The notes under the pieces are model-generated. The model saw only the letters and a program-made list of their open reading frames with translations, ran no database searches and was not told the DNA's origin. Positions 58,249 through 64,000 of a stretch of 64,000 bases of DNA are shown in pieces (within the stretch, counting starts at the first letter, position 1; each line of letters opens with the position of its first letter). The position numbers were made by a program, and so were the translations under genes. This DNA is from Burkholderiales bacterium (lineage in GTDB: Bacteria; Pseudomonadota; Gammaproteobacteria; Burkholderiales; Burkholderiaceae_C), in assembly GCA_021414305.1 (NCBI GenBank), contig JAIOOS010000029.1:1-64000 (forward strand), given 5' to 3'.

Positions 58249-58956
58249 TCAGCGGACCAGGTTCTCGACCGTGCCGATCGAATTGTGACGAACGTCCATG
58301 CCCTTGACGATGTAGATGATCTGCTCGGCCAGGTTCTTGGCGTGGTCGCCCACCCGCTCGATCGCCTTGGCGACGAACACCAGGTCGATGCTCGAGGAGA
58401 TCGTCCGCGGATCCTCCATCATGAAGGTGATCAGCTTGCGCAGCAGGCCCTCGAACTCCTGGTCGATGAGGTCGTCCCTCTTCAGCACCTCGACCGCGCG
58501 CTCGACGTCGAGCCTGGCGAAGGCGTCGAGCGCCTTGCGCAGCTGCGAGACCGCGAGCTCGGCTTCGTAGGCGAGATCGCCGACCGGCAGGCGCATCCGG
58601 CTCGAAACGCCCGAGTTGACCAGGCGCTGCACGGTGCGGGCGATCCGCGCCGCCTCGTCGCCGACCCGCTCGAGATTGGCGATCGTCTTCGAGATCGCGA
58701 TCAGGAGGCGCAGGTCGCGTGCCGTCGGCTGGCGCCGGGCGATGATGGTCGAGAGGTCGAGATCGATCTCGACCTCGGTCTGGTTGACCCGCTCCTCGGT
58801 CGCCAGCACCTCGGAGGCGATCTCGCTGTTGAAGGACACCAGGGCGTGCACGGCCCGGGCGACCTGCGATTCGACCATTCCGCCCATTTCCAGGACGCGG
58901 GTGGAGATGCCGCTGAGCTCGGCGTCGAACTGGGTCGAAAGGTGACGATCGTTCAT
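58249..58956 (-). CDS. phoU: Phosphate signalling regulator PhoU
   Basis: A 235-residue all-helical protein made of two similar three-helix bundles. Each half carries the metal-binding E/D-xxxD pattern: IANLERVGDEAARIAR in the first and AKAIERVGDHAKNLAEQI in the second. PhoU links PstB to PhoR and keeps PhoB inactive under phosphate excess. ATG 58956 is used because it starts the conserved MNDRHLSTQFD; the longer frame upstream overlaps pstB. Confidence 0.97.
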   Translation of the reverse strand: MNDRHLSTQFDAELSGISTRVLEMGGMVESQVARAVHALVSFNSEIASEVLATEERVNQTEVEIDLDLSTIIARRQPTARDLRLLIAISKTIANLERVGDEAARIARTVQRLVNSGVSSRMRLPVGDLAYEAELAVSQLRKALDAFARLDVERAVEVLKRDDLIDQEFEGLLRKLITFMMEDPRTISSSIDLVFVAKAIERVGDHAKNLAEQIIYIVKGMDVRHNSIGTVENLVR

Positions 58957-58969
58957 GGCGCGTGCTCCT

Positions 58970-59755
<786 letters not shown>

Positions 59756-59762
59756 GGGGTTC

Positions 59763-60644
59763 TCAGCCTTTGTTGCGGAAAAAGGTGCGGGCGCAGATGT
59801 TGAGCACGAGCACGCCGATGGTGATCAGGAACACGCCCGCCCAGGCGAGCTTCTGCCAGTTCTCGTACGGGCTCATGGCGAACTTGAAGATCGTCACCGG
59901 CAGGCTGGCCATCGGCTGGCTCAGGTCGCTGGTCCAGAACTGGTTCGAGAGCGCGGTGAAGAGCAGCGGCGCCGTCTCGCCGGCGATCCGGGCGAAGGCG
60001 AGCAGGATCCCGGTCATCACGCCGGCGCGGGCCGCCTTGAGCGTGACCGTCATCACCACCCGCCACTTCGGCGTTCCCAGCGCGTAGGCGGCCTCGCGCA
60101 AGGCGTTCGGAATCAGCGCAAGCATGTTCTCGGTGGTGCGGATCACGACCGGAATGACGATCAGGGCCAGCGCCAGCACGCCGGCAAAGCCGGAAAAGCC
60201 GCCGACCCGCGCCACGACCGCCGAATAGATGAACAGGCCGATCACGATCGAGGGCGCCGAGAGCAGGATGTCGTTGATGAACCGGGTGGTGCTGGCCAGC
60301 CAGCTGCGCCGGCCGTACTCGGCCAGGTAGATGCCGGCGAGCACGCCGATCGGCGTCCCCAGCAGGGTGGCCAGCGTCACCATCACCACCGAGCCGAAGA
60401 TCGCGTTGGCCAGGCCACCGGTTTCGGCCTGTGGCGGCGGCGTCATCTCGGTGAAGAGCGAAAGCGCCAGGCCGCCGACGCCGAGGCGCACGGTCTCCAC
60501 CAGGATCCAGATCAGCCAGAACAGGCCGAACGCCATCGCCGCCAGGGCCAGCGTGAGGGCCACGGCGTTGGCCAGCTTGCGACGGGCGTGCAGCGCACGC
60601 CGAACCGCATCGCGATCGGGCGATGCCGGCAAGACCGCGCTCAC
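59763..60644 (-). CDS. pstA: Phosphate ABC transporter permease PstA
   Basis: A 293-residue inner-membrane permease with six membrane segments. The BPD permease signature is in the loop EAAYALGTPKWRVVMTVTLKAA (quoted in part; EAA motif). VVRTTENMLALIPNALREA and NQFWTSDLSQPMASLPVTI are typical PstA regions. The start overlaps the pstC stop by ATGA, indicating coupled translation. Confidence 0.96.
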   Translation of the reverse strand: MSAVLPASPDRDAVRRALHARRKLANAVALTLALAAMAFGLFWLIWILVETVRLGVGGLALSLFTEMTPPPQAETGGLANAIFGSVVMVTLATLLGTPIGVLAGIYLAEYGRRSWLASTTRFINDILLSAPSIVIGLFIYSAVVARVGGFSGFAGVLALALIVIPVVIRTTENMLALIPNALREAAYALGTPKWRVVMTVTLKAARAGVMTGILLAFARIAGETAPLLFTALSNQFWTSDLSQPMASLPVTIFKFAMSPYENWQKLAWAGVFLITIGVLVLNICARTFFRNKG

Positions 60645-61663
60645 GAAACCGTTCCTTCGCGCTTCTTCAGCTGCTCGAGCAGGAGCTTCGAGATCGCGAG
60701 CACGACGAAGGTGATGAAGAACAGCACCAGCCCGAGGTAGATCAGTGACGCCTGGTGCAGGCCGGGTGCGGCCTCGCCGAACTCATTCGCGAGCGCCGAG
60801 GTGATGCTGTTCGCCGCCTCGAACAGCGAGAGCGAGTTGAGCTGGTTGAAGTTGCCGATCACGAAGGTGACCGCCATCGTCTCGCCGAGCGCCCGGCCGA
60901 GGCCGAGCATGATGCCCCCGACGACGCCGGTCTTGGTGTACGGCAGGACGACCTTCCACACCACTTCCCAGGTCGTCGAGCCCAGGGCATAGGCCGATTC
61001 CTTCAGCATCGGCGGCGTCACCTCGAACACGTCGCGCATCACCGAGGCGATGAAGGGAATGATCATGATCGCCAGGATGATCCCGGCCGAGAGCAGGCCG
61101 ATGCCCACCGGGGCGCCGGAGAAGAGCTGGCCGAGGAAGGGCACGCCCTTGAAGATGGCCTGCAGCGGCTGCTGCACATAGGTGGAGAGGATCGGGCTGA
61201 AGACGAGCAGACCCCACATGCCGTAGACGATCGAGGGCACCGCCGCGAGCAGCTCGATCGCCGTGCCGAGCGGGCGCTTGAGCCAGAGCGGCGACAGCTC
61301 GGTGAGGAACAGGGCGATCCCGAAGCTGACGGGCACTGCGATCAGCAGCGCGATGAACGAGGTCATCAGCGTGCCGTAGATCATCACCAGGCCGCCGTAG
61401 CGGTTCTGCACCGGGTCCCACTCGCTGGTCCACAGGAACGAGAGCCCGTACTCGCGGATCGCCGGCGCCGCGCCGATCAGCAGCGACACGATGATTCCCG
61501 CGAGCAGGGCCAGCGTCAGCCAGGCCGCGCCGTGGGCGAGCACCGAGAACAGCACGTCGGCCCAGGGCGAAGCGCGGCGCACGGTCGGCGGTCGGTTCTT
61601 CATGTCGGCCCGCATTTTCTCCTGCGGGCCGAGATAGGACGGAGCGGGCAGCGTAGCGGACAC
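60641..61663 (-). CDS. pstC: Phosphate ABC transporter permease PstC
   Basis: A 340-residue permease with six membrane segments after a polar N-terminus. The EAA-type loop reads KESAYALGSTTWEVVWKVVLP (quoted in part), and VQNRYGGLVMIYGTLMTSFIA and AVPSIVYGMWGLLVF are PstC features. Internal Met codons at residues 17 and 21 are alternative starts; the longer form is kept because the region upstream of pstC (55 nt to pstS) is free. Confidence 0.95.
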   Translation of the reverse strand: MSATLPAPSYLGPQEKMRADMKNRPPTVRRASPWADVLFSVLAHGAAWLTLALLAGIIVSLLIGAAPAIREYGLSFLWTSEWDPVQNRYGGLVMIYGTLMTSFIALLIAVPVSFGIALFLTELSPLWLKRPLGTAIELLAAVPSIVYGMWGLLVFSPILSTYVQQPLQAIFKGVPFLGQLFSGAPVGIGLLSAGIILAIMIIPFIASVMRDVFEVTPPMLKESAYALGSTTWEVVWKVVLPYTKTGVVGGIMLGLGRALGETMAVTFVIGNFNQLNSLSLFEAANSITSALANEFGEAAPGLHQASLIYLGLVLFFITFVVLAISKLLLEQLKKREGTVS

Positions 61664-61717
61664 CTTGGCACCTCGCGGAAGAGACCGGACCCGGCCGATC
61701 GGAAGGGAGATTCCCGC

Positions 61718-62758
61718 CTACTTCCAGGCGATCGCCTTGCCGGCCGTGTCCTTGATGTTCGCCGCCCACGACTTGCGGGCCAGGTCCTTCACCGCCGGGG
61801 GCAGCGGCACGTATTCCAGGTCGTCGGCCATCTTGTCGCCGTTCACGTACGCCCACTCGAAGAACTTGAGCGAGTTGGCGGCGTTCACCGGCTTGTCCTG
61901 CGCCTTGTACATGAGGATGAAGGTCGCGCCGCTGATCGGCCACGCGTCCTTGCCGGCCTGGTCGGTCAGCACCTGGAAGAAGGTCTTCGACCAGTCGGCG
62001 CCGGCGGCGGCCGACTTGAAGTTGTCGGAGTCCGGCGGCACGAAGTTGCCGTCCTTGTTCTTCAGCAGCGTGTAGGTCATCTTGTTCTGCTTGGCATAGG
62101 CGTACTCGACGTAGCCGATCGAGTTCGGCAGGCGCTGCACGAACGCCGACACGCCTTCGTTGCCCTTGCCGCCGGCGCCGGTCGGCCAGTTGACCGCGGT
62201 GCCCTCGCCGACCTTGGTCTTCCACTCGGGGTTCACCTTCGACAGGTAATTCGTGAAGATGAAGGTCGTGCCCGAGCCGTCGGCCCGGCGCACGGCCGAG
62301 ATCGCCGCGTCCGGCAGGGGAACGCCCGGATTCAGCGCGGTCAGCGCCGGGTCGTTCCACTTCGTGATCTTGCCGAGATAGATGTCGCCGAGCACCTGCC
62401 CGGTGAGCTTGATCTGGCCGGGGGCGACGCCCTTGATGTTGACCACCGGAACCACGCCGCCGATGACGGTCGGGAACTGGATCAGGCCGTCCTTGGCGAG
62501 CGCCTCGTCGGTGAGCGGCATGTCGGAGGCGCCGAAGTCGACGGTCTTGGCGCGGATCTGCTGGATGCCGGCGCCGGAGCCCACCGACTGGTAGTTCAGG
62601 CGGGCGCCGGTCGCCTTGTTGTACGCATCGGCCCACTTGGCGTAGATCGGTGCCGGGAAGGTGGCGCCGGCGCCGGTCATGTCCTGGGCGGAGGCGCCGG
62701 CCGCGACGGCGGCCAGGGCGATGGAGGCGAAGAGCGAAGCGGGAGTGCGCAAGGTCAT
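61718..62758 (-). CDS. pstS: Periplasmic phosphate-binding protein PstS
   Basis: A 346-residue phosphate receptor with a signal peptide (1 to about 24, AAVAAGASAQD). The mature protein shows GAGATFPAPIYAKWADAY, the phosphate loop SVGSGAGIQQI, DFGASDMPL and RADGSGTTFIFTNYL, which provide the known phosphate contacts. First gene of pstSCAB-phoU-phoB-phoR; the candidate PHO box lies upstream on the same strand. Confidence 0.97.
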   Translation of the reverse strand: MTLRTPASLFASIALAAVAAGASAQDMTGAGATFPAPIYAKWADAYNKATGARLNYQSVGSGAGIQQIRAKTVDFGASDMPLTDEALAKDGLIQFPTVIGGVVPVVNIKGVAPGQIKLTGQVLGDIYLGKITKWNDPALTALNPGVPLPDAAISAVRRADGSGTTFIFTNYLSKVNPEWKTKVGEGTAVNWPTGAGGKGNEGVSAFVQRLPNSIGYVEYAYAKQNKMTYTLLKNKDGNFVPPDSDNFKSAAAGADWSKTFFQVLTDQAGKDAWPISGATFILMYKAQDKPVNAANSLKFFEWAYVNGDKMADDLEYVPLPPAVKDLARKSWAANIKDTAGKAIAWK

Positions 62759-62818
62759 GAGGTCGGCCTTTCGGAGGCGAAACGGAGCGGTTGCTCGATG
62801 GCCGGGACTCTAGGCAGG

Positions 62819-62840
62819 ATTTGTGACGCCGCCATGACAT
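62819..62840 (-). promoter_or_regulatory. Candidate PHO box upstream of pstS
   Basis: On the minus strand, two 11-bp units ATGTCATGGCG and GCGTCACAAAT sit in tandem, matching the TGTCA-N6-(C/T)GTCA(C/T) pattern of PhoB sites. Six nt further downstream is TAGAGT (62812-62807), a reasonable -10, so PhoB would replace the -35 contact. The spacing to the pstS start is about 60 nt. Confidence 0.7.
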
Positions 62841-62874
62841 CGCGTTGCCCTGCCGGGCGTACGCGGCTTCCCGT

Positions 62875-62907
62875 TTGTCATCGAGTCCACACGGCGCTGT
62901 CACAAAG
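62875..62907 (+). promoter_or_regulatory. Candidate PHO box upstream of the fasciclin lipoprotein
   Basis: On the plus strand, three 11-bp units follow one another: TTGTCATCGAG, TCCACACGGCG (degenerate) and CTGTCACAAAG. The outer two match the PhoB half-site well. TATCGT begins 6 nt after the last unit (62914-62919), the same spacing as in the divergent pstS box. It points towards the gene at 62969. Confidence 0.6.
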
Positions 62908-62968
62908 CGTCCGTATCGTCGCCCTGGCTCGCCGCCGGTGGCGATGCCTGCGTGATCAAGGAGATCCT

Positions 62969-63454
62969 GTGAACAAGCCCTTCCGGCACTTCGCCGCCCT
63001 CGCCGCCTCGCTGCTCGTCGTCAGCGGTTGCGCCACGACGCCGCCTCCCGCCAGCGTCGCCGACACGATCGCGCGCACGCCACAGCTCTCGACGCTCTCG
63101 AAGCTCGTCAGCGACGCCGGCCTCGCCGACACGCTGCGCGGCCCCGGACCCTTTACCGTGTTCGCGCCGACCGACGAGGCCTTCAAGTCCGTGCCCGCGG
63201 CGACCCTCACCGCTCTCGGCAACGACAAGGAGCGCCTCAAGGCGGTTCTCATGTACCACGTCGTCCCGGGAGCCATGCTCTCGGCGAACGTGAAAAACGG
63301 CCCGGCGAAGACGGCGCAGGGCGCCAACGTCGCCCTGGCCAGGTCAGGCGCCTTCGTCACGGTCGACGACGCGGTGGTCACCTCGGCCGACATCGCCGCG
63401 ACCAACGGCGTGGTCCAGGTCGTCGATCGCGTGCTGATGCCGCCGGCGCGCTGA
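62969..63454 (+). CDS. Fasciclin-domain lipoprotein
   Basis: A 161-residue protein starting at GTG 62969 with AAGGAG 5 nt before it. The signal ends in lipobox VSGC at Cys21, so it should be lipid-anchored. A single fasciclin (FAS1) domain follows: FTVFAPTDEAFKSVP is the H1 motif, YHVVPG the central YH motif and NGVVQVVDRVLMP the H2 motif. FAS1 proteins mediate adhesion or bind small molecules; the role here is unknown. A PHO-box-like site lies upstream, suggesting induction by phosphate starvation. Confidence 0.92.
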   Translation: MNKPFRHFAALAASLLVVSGCATTPPPASVADTIARTPQLSTLSKLVSDAGLADTLRGPGPFTVFAPTDEAFKSVPAATLTALGNDKERLKAVLMYHVVPGAMLSANVKNGPAKTAQGANVALARSGAFVTVDDAVVTSADIAATNGVVQVVDRVLMPPAR

Positions 63455-63464
63455 GCGCCCGTTT

Positions 63465-64000
63465 TCAGCCCAGGGCTTCGGCCAATCGCTCGGCGCAGCG
63501 CTTCGCCTGCGCCGCGTCCTCGGCTTCGACCATCACCCGGACCAGCGGCTCGGTGCCCGAAGGCCGGATCAGCACCCGGCCCGTCGTGCCCAGCTCTCGG
63601 TCGACCTCGGCGCGGCGCTCGGCGAGCGCCCCGTTGGTTCGCCAGTCCGCGCCCGGCTTCAGGCGGACGTTGATCAGGGTCTGCGGATAGAGGCGCACGC
63701 CGTCGAGCAGGGTCGCCAGCGAGCGCCCCGAGCGCACCGCCGCCTGCAGCACCATCAGCGCGCTGACGATGCCGTCGCCGGTGGTGTGCCGGTCGAGCGA
63801 GAGCAGGTGGCCCGAGCCCTCTCCGCCGAGCTGCCAGCCACGGGCGATCAGCTCCTCGAGCACGTAGCGGTCGCCGACCTGGGCGCGCACGACCTCGACA
63901 CCGCGCTCGCGCAGGGCGAGCTCGACGCCGAGGTTGGTCATCAGCGTGCCGACCACGCCGGGCACGGCGACGCCCTGCTCGAGCCGGTCGAGCGCCATCA
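63465..64000 (-). CDS. glmM: Phosphoglucosamine mutase, C-terminal part
   Basis: The last 178 residues of GlmM, which interconverts glucosamine 6- and 1-phosphate for peptidoglycan and lipopolysaccharide synthesis; the rest lies beyond the right edge. GGEGSGHLLSLDRHTTGDGI carries the sugar-binding loop of domain 3 and LIRPSGTEPLVRVMVEA the phosphate-binding loop of domain 4, which identify GlmM. It ends 10 nt from the fasciclin gene stop, converging. The order pst-pho near glmM is common in the betaproteobacteria. Confidence 0.95.
   Translation of the reverse strand, partial: MALDRLEQGVAVPGVVGTLMTNLGVELALRERGVEVVRAQVGDRYVLEELIARGWQLGGEGSGHLLSLDRHTTGDGIVSALMVLQAAVRSGRSLATLLDGVRLYPQTLINVRLKPGADWRTNGALAERRAEVDRELGTTGRVLIRPSGTEPLVRVMVEAEDAAQAKRCAERLAEALG

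Overview
The window is high-G+C chromosomal DNA whose gene content and order point to a betaproteobacterium of the order Burkholderiales. The evidence is OmpR/EnvZ, a monofunctional-type RelA, ispD-ispF, a 94-nt 4.5S RNA near dnaX-ybaB-recR, trxA-rho-rpmE2 with a type B L31, phoR-phoB-phoU-pstBACS next to glmM, a TctABC/Bug-type transporter, and short intergenic repeats of a kind known from that order. I cannot fix the family or genus from sequence alone. No prophage, IS element, CRISPR array or replication origin is visible.

Layout. 1-474: a lower-G+C stretch without a recognisable gene, ending at a tRNA-Val(GAC). 566-12079: core genes, namely creA, a coupled SIMPL protein/hydrolase/relA unit, ompR-envZ, ispDF and mfd. 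mfd carries an in-frame palindromic repeat. 12097-18869: an accessory block behind a dispersed repeat. It holds a type III-like restriction subunit, a ribbon-helix-helix/PIN toxin-antitoxin pair, a beta-class DNA methyltransferase with a compositionally distinct central part, and an unknown lower-G+C protein. serB returns to core content.

19591-31807: a large uncharacterised catabolic locus built around a TetR regulator and a 22-bp palindromic operator. Leftward are a thiamine-diphosphate enzyme, an RraA-like protein and an FAD oxidoreductase. Rightward are a phytanoyl-CoA-dioxygenase-like protein, a complete tripartite tricarboxylate transporter (TctC/B/A), two TIM-barrel isomerases, a Gfo/Idh/MocA dehydrogenase and a DUF993 lyase-like protein. 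The substrate is not evident. An MFS transporter and an AraC-type regulator follow as a divergent pair.

34173-43936: a GIN-domain exported protein, a roadblock-like protein, rnhA with its methyltransferase partner, mltD, recR-ybaB-dnaX, a divergent PurM-like protein, the 4.5S RNA and small membrane proteins. 44060-52085: a pseudokinase-HDOD fusion and an AddAB-type helicase-nuclease pair. 52185-56133: trxA, rho, rpmE2 with a clear terminator, and a glycosyltransferase.

56143-62758: the phosphate regulon on the minus strand (pstS-pstC-pstA-pstB-phoU-phoB-phoR). Two candidate PHO boxes lie back to back in the pstS upstream region. One serves pstS; the other faces a fasciclin-domain lipoprotein (62969-63454), suggesting that this protein is phosphate-starvation induced. 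The window ends inside glmM.
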